NCBI GenBank assembly: GCA_002451795.1 | Contig: DKDJ01000005.1 | Span: 1 to 58,360 of the forward strand | Direction: 5' to 3' | Source of the DNA: Bacteroidales bacterium UBA6851 | Lineage (GTDB): Bacteria; Bacteroidota; Bacteroidia; Bacteroidales; UBA932 | Length of the DNA: 58,360 nt | Shown here: in pieces, positions 34,376-42,817 of the stretch | Numbering within the stretch: position 1 is the stretch's first letter | Layout: each line of letters opens with the position of its first letter | Position numbers and translations under genes: made by a program | The notes under the pieces: generated by a model | What the model was told of the DNA's origin: nothing | Databases searched by the model: none | What the model saw: only the letters and a program-made list of their open reading frames with translations

Positions 34376-34413
34376 AGTCTGAAGACTGACGGAAATGTTT
34401 TCCGTTTTTTTTT
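34376..34413 (+). terminator. Terminator after tRNA-Pro
   Basis: A small hairpin AGTC-TGAA-GACT (34376-34387) is followed by a 7-bp stem ACGGAAA/TTTCCGT (34389-34395 with 34399-34405) and a run of nine T residues (34405-34413). Confidence 0.8.
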
Positions 34414-34424
34414 GGGGGGGGGGG
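34405..34424. repeat. Homopolymer junction T9-G11
   Basis: Nine T residues of the tRNA-Pro terminator run straight into eleven G residues (34414-34424), 20 bases before the ATG of the frameshifted lipoprotein gene. Long G runs are slippage-prone and in other bacteria vary promoter spacing. It could also be a sequencing or assembly artefact. Confidence 0.7.
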
Positions 34425-34444
34425 AAAAATAAACATAATTCATT

Positions 34445-35085
34445 ATGAAAAAGTTTTAGCATTATTTTTTGCCGGAATTGCTTTGTTATTTGCATCAGGC
34501 TGTGAGAAAAGAGATGACGGGCTTTCTAAGAAAGTCTATGAGACAGAAGATAGCGTTAAAGGATGGTACGTACTATCATCAGTGTTGCCATCATCAAAAA
34601 ATGAGGCATGCTATAATCTGAACGGAGATAAGACTTCTTCATACGATATTCTGTCCGAACTTGAAATAATGCCAGGATTTGACAAAAATAGTTATCGTGC
34701 ATACGTAGGTAAGGTTGACCCAAATTTCTATTCTGGCCATATCCAACTGCATTTCCCCGTTCAAGGCGTAGAATATTGCGAAAACGGCACCCCTATGGGT
34801 TCAACTATGTTTTGCGAACTTGCCAATACAGAAACAGATTATATCATCTCACACAAGGGTAACAATTTTATCTACACTTACCCAATAACTGATTTCATAA
34901 GAGGATGGAAGGATGCTCCTTTCTACGTTAAAGCACTGTCCAACGGAAAGGTTTCTTTTCCAAAATCTGACGTCCTGGTATTTGAAACAGATACAGAGGT
35001 CTATGACTTTGATAAAGAGTGCCTATTAAACGTCCATCTTATATATACGTTCAATAGGGTAACAAAAGAGGAACACATTGATTAG
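34445..35085 (+). pseudogene. Small lipoprotein gene frameshifted at codon 2-3 (pseudogene, phase-variable, or read error)
   Basis: The ATG at 34445 is followed by five A residues and reaches a TAG after four codons. Adding one A would give MKKVLALFF and then AGIALLFASGC, a textbook lipoprotein signal in frame with about 195 more residues to the stop at 35085. Without it, the only start in the long frame is a TTG at 34483, which drops most of the signal sequence. The mature part begins CEKRDDGL and has no family I recognise. Base composition is more AT-rich than neighbouring genes. The gene is isolated, between two terminators, so it is an accessory cargo-like gene. Confidence 0.7.
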
Positions 35086-35124
35086 TCAATGATTAACTGA
35101 CACGACTAAAGGGAATTTATACGG

Positions 35125-35164
35125 CTGCGCTGGCCCGCTTGATGCGGACCAGCGCAGTTCTTTT
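35125..35164 (+). terminator. Terminator between the lipoprotein gene and mraZ
   Basis: CTGCGCTGG (35125-35133) pairs with CCAGCGCAG (35149-35157), with an inner CCGC/GCGG stem and a 5-base loop, then TTCTTTT. It separates the accessory gene from the dcw cluster. Confidence 0.85.
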
Positions 35165-35185
35165 GATAGAGCAATCGAGAGCTTT

Positions 35186-35220
35186 GTGGAAAAAAATGGA
35201 ACAAAATGTAATAAAGTGGA
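35186..35220 (+). promoter_or_regulatory. Putative MraZ operator: four 5-base boxes at 10-base spacing
   Basis: GTGGA (35186), ATGGA (35196), ATGTA (35206) and GTGGA (35216) repeat with exact 10-base periodicity, each followed by an A-rich 5-base spacer. MraZ in other bacteria binds tandem TGGGA/GTGGNA-type boxes with this spacing upstream of its own gene. The array ends 10 bases before the mraZ -7 element, a position suited to autorepression. Confidence 0.72.
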
Positions 35221-35230
35221 AAAAAATTAG

Positions 35231-35238
35231 TATCTTTG
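35231..35238 (+). promoter_or_regulatory. dcw cluster promoter -7 element (TATCTTTG)
   Basis: A perfect TAnnTTTG, 25 bases before the mraZ ATG. No TTG at 19 nt; that position lies inside the MraZ box array. Confidence 0.7.
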
Positions 35239-35263
35239 AACTTGCGTATAAGAATTGTTTGAG

Positions 35264-35716
35264 ATGGCAAGTTTCATAGGTGAATACACTTCCAGGGTTG
35301 ACGACAAAGGACGGCTAGTAATACCAGCCGCTTTCCGCGCCATGTTATCCCCGGGAGCGGACACCAGATTCGTTGTCAAGAAAGACCTCTTCGCCCCATG
35401 CCTTGAGATGTACACTTACGAAGAATGGGAGAAGCAGTCAGGCAAGGTAAAGGACTCACTCGACTTGACATTCAACAAGACTCACGCAATCTTCTGGAGA
35501 GAATATATGCGCGACCGCGATCTTGTGGAACCAGATGCACGTCTAGGCAGGATTACGATAAGCCGCAGGCTCCTTGATTCAATTTCAGTGGACAAAGAAG
35601 TGGTTTTCTCCGGCAGTGACTTCAAGATTGAGATTTGGTCCAAAGAAGCATTCGAAGCATCCAGACTATCAAGCGAAGAATTCATTGCCATCGCTGAAGA
35701 CCTCTCGCATAGATAG
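35264..35716 (+). CDS. mraZ: Transcriptional regulator MraZ
   Basis: Protein of 150 residues from the ATG at 35264; a TTG three codons upstream is less likely. Two SpoVT/AbrB-like half-domains each carry the family motif: SRVDDKGRLVIPAAFR near residue 10 and DARLGRITISRRL near 89. MraZ assembles as a ring and represses its own dcw operon; the box array just upstream supports this here. It is the first gene of the cluster, 9 bases before rsmH. Confidence 0.96.
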   Translation: MASFIGEYTSRVDDKGRLVIPAAFRAMLSPGADTRFVVKKDLFAPCLEMYTYEEWEKQSGKVKDSLDLTFNKTHAIFWREYMRDRDLVEPDARLGRITISRRLLDSISVDKEVVFSGSDFKIEIWSKEAFEASRLSSEEFIAIAEDLSHR

Positions 35717-35725
35717 AGGTCATAT

Positions 35726-36646
35726 ATGTCAGAATACCATATTCCAGTACTTTTAAAACAAAGCATCGATGCTCTCGTCACCAATCCGGACGGGAAGTAT
35801 GCCGACGCCACTTTCGGTGGTGGCAGCCATAGCCGGGAGATATTGTCAAGACTCTCCGCGCAAGGAACAGTAATGGCTTTTGACCGTGATAGCGAAGCCC
35901 TATCAAATGCACCTCAGGACAAGAGACTTACACTCATACACAACAATTTCAGATTTATACACAACTATGTTCTTTTGGATGCATACCAAAAGGGCATAAA
36001 AGATGAGCTGATAGACGGAATACTAGCAGATCTCGGAGTTAGTTCCCATCAGTTTGACACCGCTGACCGCGGATTTTCATTCCGGTACAGCGCGGCTTTG
36101 GACATGCGGATGAATGCGCAGGGCGGCAAGACTGCCGCTGACATCATCAATTCTTATACGCAAGAAGAATTAGAAAAAATCCTAAGACTGTTCGGAGAGG
36201 TGGACAATGCGCGCAGAGTGTCCCAACTCATAGTGGATGCACGCGCCCAAAAATCCATTCTTACGACAGACGACCTTGCCGGGGCCATCTCCCCCGCCCT
36301 GCCATCTTTCGCAGAACACAAATACCTCGCTAAAATATATCAGGCTTTCCGCATAGAGGTCAACGATGAGATGCGCTCTCTTGAGAAGTTCCTTCAAGGG
36401 GCAGTTGCCTCGCTAAAACCGGGCGGAAGGCTCGTGATCATCACTTACCATTCACTCGAGGACAGGATGGTAAAGAACTTTATCAAAAGCGGAAGGATTG
36501 ACGGTGTAGAGCAGAAGGACGAGTTCGGGGTAAACCTGTCCCCTCTTGAGCCAGTATACAGAAAACCGATTCTTCCCTCAGATGAGGAAATCAGTTCCAA
36601 CACAAGAGCCAGAAGCGCCAAACTCAGGGTTGCAAGGAAGAAATAA
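35726..36646 (+). CDS. rsmH: 16S rRNA (cytosine-1402-N4)-methyltransferase
   Basis: Protein of 306 residues (old name MraW) that methylates C1402 of 16S rRNA near the P site with S-adenosylmethionine. The N-terminal HIPVLLKQSIDAL and ADATFGGGSHS glycine-rich loop are followed by ILADLGVSSHQFD and the RGFSFRYSAALDMRM region. A C-terminal VITYHSLEDRMVKNF motif is intact. It keeps its usual place after mraZ. Confidence 0.97.
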   Translation: MSEYHIPVLLKQSIDALVTNPDGKYADATFGGGSHSREILSRLSAQGTVMAFDRDSEALSNAPQDKRLTLIHNNFRFIHNYVLLDAYQKGIKDELIDGILADLGVSSHQFDTADRGFSFRYSAALDMRMNAQGGKTAADIINSYTQEELEKILRLFGEVDNARRVSQLIVDARAQKSILTTDDLAGAISPALPSFAEHKYLAKIYQAFRIEVNDEMRSLEKFLQGAVASLKPGGRLVIITYHSLEDRMVKNFIKSGRIDGVEQKDEFGVNLSPLEPVYRKPILPSDEEISSNTRARSAKLRVARKK

Positions 36647-36648
36647 AT

Positions 36649-36993
36649 ATGGCATGGAAATTTTCAGACATACGGCACTTCATACTAACCAGTCTGAAGG
36701 CAATACTCAAAGGGGAGCTTCTGCTTCGCGCCAACGTAGGCAGATACTTCATCCATGTGATATATACATTCCTTCTGTTCGTGATTATCATTTGGATTAG
36801 CCTCAAAACGGAGGCTACTATGGCCAGGGTAGAGCAGAACAGAGCCGCCATCACAGAGCTGGAAATCGAGCAGTCTCAAATGGTGTTTGACCTTTCAAGC
36901 GCAAGCAGGCGATCCACGGTAGAGAGCAACCTTGAGAGACTTGGATCCAATGTAGCCGAGCCAGAAAAACCAGCATTCAGGATAGAAAGATAA
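36649..36993 (+). CDS. ftsL: FtsL-like cell division protein
   Basis: Protein of 114 residues. A cytoplasmic N-terminus of about 40 residues leads to one membrane helix (about 38-56) and a short coiled coil. It is recognised by topology and position between rsmH and ftsI rather than by conserved motifs, as is usual for FtsL. FtsL joins FtsB and FtsQ to control FtsW-FtsI activity. Gaps on both sides are 2 bases. Confidence 0.82.
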   Translation: MAWKFSDIRHFILTSLKAILKGELLLRANVGRYFIHVIYTFLLFVIIIWISLKTEATMARVEQNRAAITELEIEQSQMVFDLSSASRRSTVESNLERLGSNVAEPEKPAFRIER

Positions 36994-36995
36994 TT

Positions 36996-38831
36996 ATGGC
37001 GAATGAAGCAGGAAATATCAAGAAAAGAGACCGCATAGGAGTCACCCTCTATGTGGTCTACCTTCTTCTTTTGATAGGAGCAGTCGCCATTGTATCCAAG
37101 ATAATCTACATCCAGATAGAAAAGCCGAACCCCAAAATCGTCGAAGCGCTCACTCCAGCATCCATTGAGAAGAGCATTGAGCCCAAAAGAGGACGTATCT
37201 TCGACTCTCAAGGAAGGATACTCGCCATTTCCTGCCCTGAATATCAGTTCTATATAGACTGCACCGTAATGAAAGCTGAGAGCGACACTAGCAAACAGGA
37301 AAGGGAGTGGCATAAGAAAGCACAGGCGCTAGCGGACGGGCTCGCCAGAGAATTCGGAGACAAAAGTTCATCGGCCTACTACAAATCACTAGCCGACGGA
37401 AGAAGAAAAGGGAAGAAGTATCTCAAGCTCGGGAAAAGAGTAGATCACAACACATACAAGCGTCTGATGGAACTGCCTCTGTTCAACGAAGGCAGATTCA
37501 GAGGAGGCGTGATTGTGGAAAGAGAAAATATACGCCGATACCCTTATGGAGAACTTGCAAGGAGAACCATAGGATTCGTAAGAAATAACAAATCCCAAGT
37601 GACCAATACACACATAGGAATCGAGGGCAAATTCGACTATATACTTCATGGCACAGAAGGAGTGGAGTACCTAAGAACTACTGACTACGGACGTGTACTC
37701 AATAGCGACAGCACCGTAAGAGCCGCCATAGATGGAAAGGATATAATCACCACGCTCAACATTGATTATCAAGACATTGCAGACAAGGCTCTACGAGAAC
37801 AGATAGAAGGGGAAGACGCACTGGAGGGTGCTTGTCTAGTACTGATGGAGACCAAAACAGGAGCCATAAGGGCCATGGTCAATCTTGTCAGAGATGCAGA
37901 CAGCGGCAGATTCGGGGAGATACAGAACTACGCAGTAGGACGAAAAGCAGAACCAGGATCCGTGTTCAAAACCGTTACACTGATGTCCGTACTCAATGAT
38001 GGTTACATAAAGAGCCTCGACGAGACCCTGCCAGCCAAGAACGGACACGTGGAAGGAACTTCCATAAATGACGCCCACATACCAGATTTTGCAAGGCAGC
38101 ACCATACTGACAGAATCTCCGTCCTGGACGGATTCAAGATTTCATCCAACTATGTATTTGCCACCCTGGCTGTCAAATACTACGGAAAACGGGACGGATA
38201 TGATGGGACGGATAAATTCTTGTCTAACATATACAACTACAAGCTCGGAGAAGCTTTTGACTTCGACCTCGATGGTCTCCAAACTCCGACCATTCCGAGC
38301 CCAAAGACCAGATATTGGACCAACACCGACCTCGGATCCATAGCATTCGGATACAGTACAGAAGAAACTCCGCTACACATTCTTACTTTCTATAATGCTA
38401 TCGCCAACAAAGGAAAAATGATGAAGCCATATCTAGTAAATGGGCCCGGAATCCTCAATTCCGCTGTATGTTCCAGAGCAGTAGCCGACACTCTCACACG
38501 TGCACTCAAAGCAGTAACAGAAGAGGGAACAGCCAGAAGACTCAAAGGCGCCAAATGCAGCGTCGCCGGCAAGACTGGTACCTCATTCGGCACGTACGCC
38601 AACGGCAAGTACGTTGACGAGCACGGACGCCGCAAATACCAAGGAACATTTGTAGGTTTTTTCCCCGCAGAAAATCCACAATACAGCATAATAAGCGTAG
38701 TATATTCAAAGCCGACAAACAAAAGCTTCCAGGGAGGAGGCATTCCGGCGAAGGCAATAAGGACCGTCATCGACAGAATATACGATATAGACCCATTTTT
38801 TCAAGAAGATATCAATAAGAAAGGGAAATGA
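36996..38831 (+). CDS. ftsI: Division-specific peptidoglycan transpeptidase (PBP3/FtsI)
   Basis: Protein of 611 residues. A membrane helix (about 16-36) is followed by the dimerisation domain (KRGRIFDSQGRILA near 64) and the transpeptidase domain. Its active motifs are S322xxK in EPGSVFKTV, S383-x-N in KISSNYVF, and KTG at 526-528. It cross-links septal peptidoglycan with FtsW. It ends about 40 residues after the transpeptidase domain, without the C-terminal PASTA domain commonly present in Bacteroidota FtsI. The stop overlaps the murE start (ATGA). Confidence 0.95.
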   Translation: MANEAGNIKKRDRIGVTLYVVYLLLLIGAVAIVSKIIYIQIEKPNPKIVEALTPASIEKSIEPKRGRIFDSQGRILAISCPEYQFYIDCTVMKAESDTSKQEREWHKKAQALADGLAREFGDKSSSAYYKSLADGRRKGKKYLKLGKRVDHNTYKRLMELPLFNEGRFRGGVIVERENIRRYPYGELARRTIGFVRNNKSQVTNTHIGIEGKFDYILHGTEGVEYLRTTDYGRVLNSDSTVRAAIDGKDIITTLNIDYQDIADKALREQIEGEDALEGACLVLMETKTGAIRAMVNLVRDADSGRFGEIQNYAVGRKAEPGSVFKTVTLMSVLNDGYIKSLDETLPAKNGHVEGTSINDAHIPDFARQHHTDRISVLDGFKISSNYVFATLAVKYYGKRDGYDGTDKFLSNIYNYKLGEAFDFDLDGLQTPTIPSPKTRYWTNTDLGSIAFGYSTEETPLHILTFYNAIANKGKMMKPYLVNGPGILNSAVCSRAVADTLTRALKAVTEEGTARRLKGAKCSVAGKTGTSFGTYANGKYVDEHGRRKYQGTFVGFFPAENPQYSIISVVYSKPTNKSFQGGGIPAKAIRTVIDRIYDIDPFFQEDINKKGK

Positions 38832-40294
38832 GACTTGAAGACATCATAAGAAACTGCACAGTACTATCCATATCGGGCAGCACGAATATAGACGTGACAG
38901 ACATCACCAACGACTCAAGGAAAGTGACGCCTGGGTGTCTGTTCGTGGCAGTGAGCGGATGTGGCAACGATGCAAGGCACTATATCAAATCCGCATCCGA
39001 AGCGGGAGCCGTGGCAGTGATTCTGGAAGGGAATCCTCAAGATGTATCAGAATACTTGGACGGATTCCACGGAACAACAATATATGTAGAAGACAGCAGA
39101 CTTGCAGCTGCAATGAGTGCCGATGCGTTCTATGAGCATCCGAGCGGAAAACTCAAGTTGGTCGGAATTACCGGGACAAACGGCAAAACGACTACAGTAA
39201 CCTTACTATACAACTTGTTCCGCAGTCTCGGATACGAGTGCGGTCTTATGTCCACGATCGCCAACTATGTCGGCAACAGGCGCATCGAAACAACCAACAC
39301 CACATCTGATCCAATCACCATAAACTCACTGCTCAGCCAGATGTGCAAGGCCGGGTGCGAGTATTGCTTCATGGAAGTAAGCTCTATCGGAGTGGATCAG
39401 AAACGTATAGAAGGTTTGGAATTCAAGGCAGGAATCTTCTCAAACCTCACTCACGATCATCTTGACTATCACGGAACATTTGCCAATTACCTTAGATGCA
39501 AGCAGATATTCTTCGATAAACTTTCTAAAGATGCATTTGCCATCACAAATAGTGACGACAAGAACGGAAAAATAATGGTGCAGAATACGAAGGCCCAGGT
39601 AATCACATACGGATGCCGCACAGCAGCGGATCACAAATGCAGAATCATAGAAGAAGGATTTGACGGTATGCTCCTCAATATCGATGGCAAAGAGGTTTGG
39701 ACAAGACTTATAGGGGCACACAACGCATATAACCTTCTGGCAATATACACAACTGCCATAGCACTCGGAGCAAACAACGAAGAGACACTTGTGGCTCTAT
39801 CCAAGTTGGAGTCCGCCAAAGGCAGACTTGAGACGCTACGCGGTCCCAAGGACCTTACCGTGGTTATAGACTACGCTCACACTCCCGACGCACTTGAGAA
39901 CGTACTCAAGACACTGAGAGATGTGGGACCGGAGAAACATCTGATTTGCCTATTCGGATGTGGCGGGGACAGAGACAAGACCAAACGGCCGGAAATGGGG
40001 GCCGTAGCAGAGAAATACGCCGACAGGATCATCCTCACCTCAGACAACAGCCGCAGCGAAGACACTTCAGACATCATCAATGACATCAAGGGCGGCATGG
40101 CACCAGAAGGGCTAGCAAGGACCTTGAGCATCAGTGACAGGAAGGAAGCGATACGTACAGCAATAATGCTAGCAGACAAGGGAGCGGTACTGCTATTGGC
40201 AGGCAAAGGGCACGAGACCTACCAAATCATAGGCAAGGACAAACGCCATTTTGATGAAAGGGAAATTGTAGAAGAAGTATTCAAGACATTGTAG
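38828..40294 (+). CDS. murE: UDP-MurNAc-tripeptide synthetase MurE
   Basis: Protein of 488 residues adding the third amino acid to UDP-MurNAc-Ala-Glu. The ATP loop GITGTNGKTTT is near residue 113, and HDHLDYHGTFANY with VDYAHTPDALENVL are present. The third-residue recognition motif of meso-diaminopimelate enzymes, DNPR, reads D406-N-S-R409 here and is followed by SEDT instead of SEDP. D, N and R are kept, so meso-diaminopimelate is still the likely substrate. It overlaps ftsI by 4 bases. Confidence 0.95.
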   Translation: MRLEDIIRNCTVLSISGSTNIDVTDITNDSRKVTPGCLFVAVSGCGNDARHYIKSASEAGAVAVILEGNPQDVSEYLDGFHGTTIYVEDSRLAAAMSADAFYEHPSGKLKLVGITGTNGKTTTVTLLYNLFRSLGYECGLMSTIANYVGNRRIETTNTTSDPITINSLLSQMCKAGCEYCFMEVSSIGVDQKRIEGLEFKAGIFSNLTHDHLDYHGTFANYLRCKQIFFDKLSKDAFAITNSDDKNGKIMVQNTKAQVITYGCRTAADHKCRIIEEGFDGMLLNIDGKEVWTRLIGAHNAYNLLAIYTTAIALGANNEETLVALSKLESAKGRLETLRGPKDLTVVIDYAHTPDALENVLKTLRDVGPEKHLICLFGCGGDRDKTKRPEMGAVAEKYADRIILTSDNSRSEDTSDIINDIKGGMAPEGLARTLSISDRKEAIRTAIMLADKGAVLLLAGKGHETYQIIGKDKRHFDEREIVEEVFKTL

Positions 40295-40296
40295 AT

Positions 40297-41454
40297 ATGT
40301 TATATCACATTGCACATTGGTTAGAGGGAGCAGGAGTTGACATCCCAGGAACTGGACTATTCAACTACTTGTCATTCAGAGCCATGCTCGCGGCTATCAT
40401 AAGTATGCTTGTAGCATATTTCGCCGGCAGGAAGATAATACGAATCCTCCAATTGAAGCAGATTGGAGAGACCATAAGGGATCTTGGACTGGAAGGGCAG
40501 ATGCAGAAGAAAGGAACCCCTACTATGGGAGGTATCATCATCATCATAGCCCTTTTGTGTTCAGCCCTTCTTGTATGTAGGCTCGATAGCATTTACACGA
40601 TACTCTTGATAGTTACCACATTGTGGTGCGGAGCAATAGGATTCTCCGATGATTATATCAAGGTATTCAAACACAACAAGGAAGGTATGAGTCCGAGGAT
40701 GAAACTCATCCTCCAGTTCGGACTTGGTCTTGTCATAGCACTTTCCGTATGCCTGAGTCCAGACATCCATTCCGATAGACTAGTTACGACCATACCTTTC
40801 GTCAAAGAGCACGAGTTCGACTACTCATGGCTCTCTATATTCAGCGGGCAGGCTGGAGTATATGTATCATGGGGAATATATATGATCATGATAATTCTAG
40901 TAATATTGGCCTGCTCCAATGGAACAAATCTAACAGATGGGATGGATGGACTTGCTACCGGCACATCAGCCATCGTGGGCGTTGCCATCGGAGTGATGGC
41001 ATGGCTAAGCGGAGATGCGCTCGATGCTAATTACCTCAATATCATGCATATCCCTGGCTCGGGAGAAGTAGCCATTTATATGGCGGCTTTTGTGGGAGCC
41101 TTGCTAGGGTTTCTATGGTTCAACACTTTCCCGGCGCAGGTATTCATGGGCGACACAGGAAGCCTCACCATAGGAGGAATCATCGGAGTGAGCGCAGTGC
41201 TTATACGAAAGGAATTGCTCCTTCCAATACTCTGTGGAATATTCCTTATGGAAAGCCTTTCAGTCATCATCCAGAGAGGGTGGTTCAAATATACCAAACA
41301 CAAATATGGAGAGGGACGTAGGGTCTTTCTCATGGCTCCACTGCACCACCACTTTCAGAAGCAGGGCATACCGGAGCCAAGGATTGTGACAAGATTCTGG
41401 ATAATAGGAATTATACTTGCGGTCAGCACTCTGGCCTTATTGAAAATCAGATAA
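40297..41454 (+). CDS. mraY: Phospho-MurNAc-pentapeptide transferase
   Basis: Protein of 385 residues with about ten membrane helices. MraY makes lipid I from UDP-MurNAc-pentapeptide and undecaprenyl phosphate. The signatures QKKGTPTMGG near residue 65, NGTNLTDGMDGLATG near 208, FMGDTGSLTIGG near 283, and the HHH motif in PLHHHFQ near 350 are all intact. Confidence 0.98.
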   Translation: MLYHIAHWLEGAGVDIPGTGLFNYLSFRAMLAAIISMLVAYFAGRKIIRILQLKQIGETIRDLGLEGQMQKKGTPTMGGIIIIIALLCSALLVCRLDSIYTILLIVTTLWCGAIGFSDDYIKVFKHNKEGMSPRMKLILQFGLGLVIALSVCLSPDIHSDRLVTTIPFVKEHEFDYSWLSIFSGQAGVYVSWGIYMIMIILVILACSNGTNLTDGMDGLATGTSAIVGVAIGVMAWLSGDALDANYLNIMHIPGSGEVAIYMAAFVGALLGFLWFNTFPAQVFMGDTGSLTIGGIIGVSAVLIRKELLLPILCGIFLMESLSVIIQRGWFKYTKHKYGEGRRVFLMAPLHHHFQKQGIPEPRIVTRFWIIGIILAVSTLALLKIR

Positions 41455-41463
41455 TTGCAAGCC

Positions 41464-42813
41464 ATGTCAAATAAAGCAAGAATAGTAGTTCTCGGCGGTG
41501 CCGAAAGCGGTGTGGGCGCAGCAGTTCTCGCCAAAGTAAAAGGATTTGATGTATTTCTCTCAGACTGCGGAAAAATAAAGGAAGAATATGCCTCCACCCT
41601 TCGTAAATGGGATATTCCTTTCGAGGAGGGAGGGCACAGCGAAAAACTGATTCTCAACGCAGACGAAGTAGTAAAGAGTCCTGGAATACCACAGACGTCG
41701 CCGATGATTCAGACCCTGAGGGCACAGGGGACTCACATCATCTCAGAAATAGAGTTTGCGTCGAGGTACGACAACGCAAAAAAAATCTGCATCACAGGCT
41801 CCAATGGAAAGACTACCACCACATCGCTCATTTATTACCTCCTCAAAGAGGCCGGGCTCAACGTGGGGCTTGGTGGAAACATAGGCCAAAGTTACGCATT
41901 TCAAGTAGCCACATGCCATTTTGACTACTACGTTCTTGAGATAAGTAGTTTCCAACTTGATGATGTATATGACTTCAGGCCGGACATAGCCATCATCACC
42001 AACATAACCCCGGATCATCTGGACCGCTATGACCACAAGATGGAGAACTATGTCAAGGCAAAGTTCCGCATAGCCCGTAACCTACGCCCAGAGGACTGCT
42101 TCATATTCGATTCAGACGATGCTATCACCATCGGACATTTAAGCAATATAATCCTCAAGGCCAAAATGCTCCCATTCTCTCAAGAGAAAGAGGTTGAGCA
42201 GGGAGCGTTTCTCAGAGATGACAAGATTATAGTTAGGTACGAAGACGAGCAAAGCGAAATCTACCTCAGGGAACTCGCACTCGGAGGAAAGCACAACGTC
42301 TACAACTCCATGGCAGCAGCACTTGCAGCCAAGGCAACAGGAATCAGTGATGATATAATCCGCAACAGCCTCAAGAGTTTTTCTCCTATCGAACATAGGC
42401 TCGAGCCTGTACTCAGTGTAGGTGGAGTGCTATATATCAATGATTCCAAAGCCACCAACGTAGACTCTGCATGGTATGCCCTTGAGTGCCAGACCAAGCC
42501 TGTAGTGTGGATAGTCGGAGGGAAGGACAAAGGCAACGACTACAGTGTCCTTGATGAGCTTGTAAGAAACAAAGTAAAGGCAATAGTATGCCTTGGAGTG
42601 GACAACAAAAAGATCCACGAGGCATTTGAGGGCATAGTAGGGGCAGATAAAATTGTAGACACAGCCTCGGCCGAAGATGCAGTGAAAGCATCTGCAGCGT
42701 TTGCCGCTGATGGAGACGTCGTACTCCTAAGCCCATGCTGCGCGAGCTTTGACCTGTTCAAGAGTTACGAGGACAGGGGTCGCCAATTTAAGGAAGCAGT
42801 AAGACAACTGTAG
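41464..42813 (+). CDS. murD: UDP-MurNAc-alanine-D-glutamate ligase
   Basis: Protein of 449 residues from the ATG at 41464; the TTG three codons earlier is next to the mraY stop and less likely. It adds D-glutamate to UDP-MurNAc-alanine. The ATP loop ITGSNGKTTTT is near residue 110, with LEISSFQLD, ITPDHLDRY, SPIEHRLEPV and NDSKATNVDS following in the usual order. Confidence 0.97.
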   Translation: MSNKARIVVLGGAESGVGAAVLAKVKGFDVFLSDCGKIKEEYASTLRKWDIPFEEGGHSEKLILNADEVVKSPGIPQTSPMIQTLRAQGTHIISEIEFASRYDNAKKICITGSNGKTTTTSLIYYLLKEAGLNVGLGGNIGQSYAFQVATCHFDYYVLEISSFQLDDVYDFRPDIAIITNITPDHLDRYDHKMENYVKAKFRIARNLRPEDCFIFDSDDAITIGHLSNIILKAKMLPFSQEKEVEQGAFLRDDKIIVRYEDEQSEIYLRELALGGKHNVYNSMAAALAAKATGISDDIIRNSLKSFSPIEHRLEPVLSVGGVLYINDSKATNVDSAWYALECQTKPVVWIVGGKDKGNDYSVLDELVRNKVKAIVCLGVDNKKIHEAFEGIVGADKIVDTASAEDAVKASAAFAADGDVVLLSPCCASFDLFKSYEDRGRQFKEAVRQL

Positions 42814-42817
42814 CATC

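Noticed and set aside
34197..34436. 79-codon minus-strand frame over rpsT, tRNA-Pro and the G-run
   Set aside because: It crosses a tRNA gene, two terminators and the poly-G tract (read as a proline run). There is no promoter or family support.
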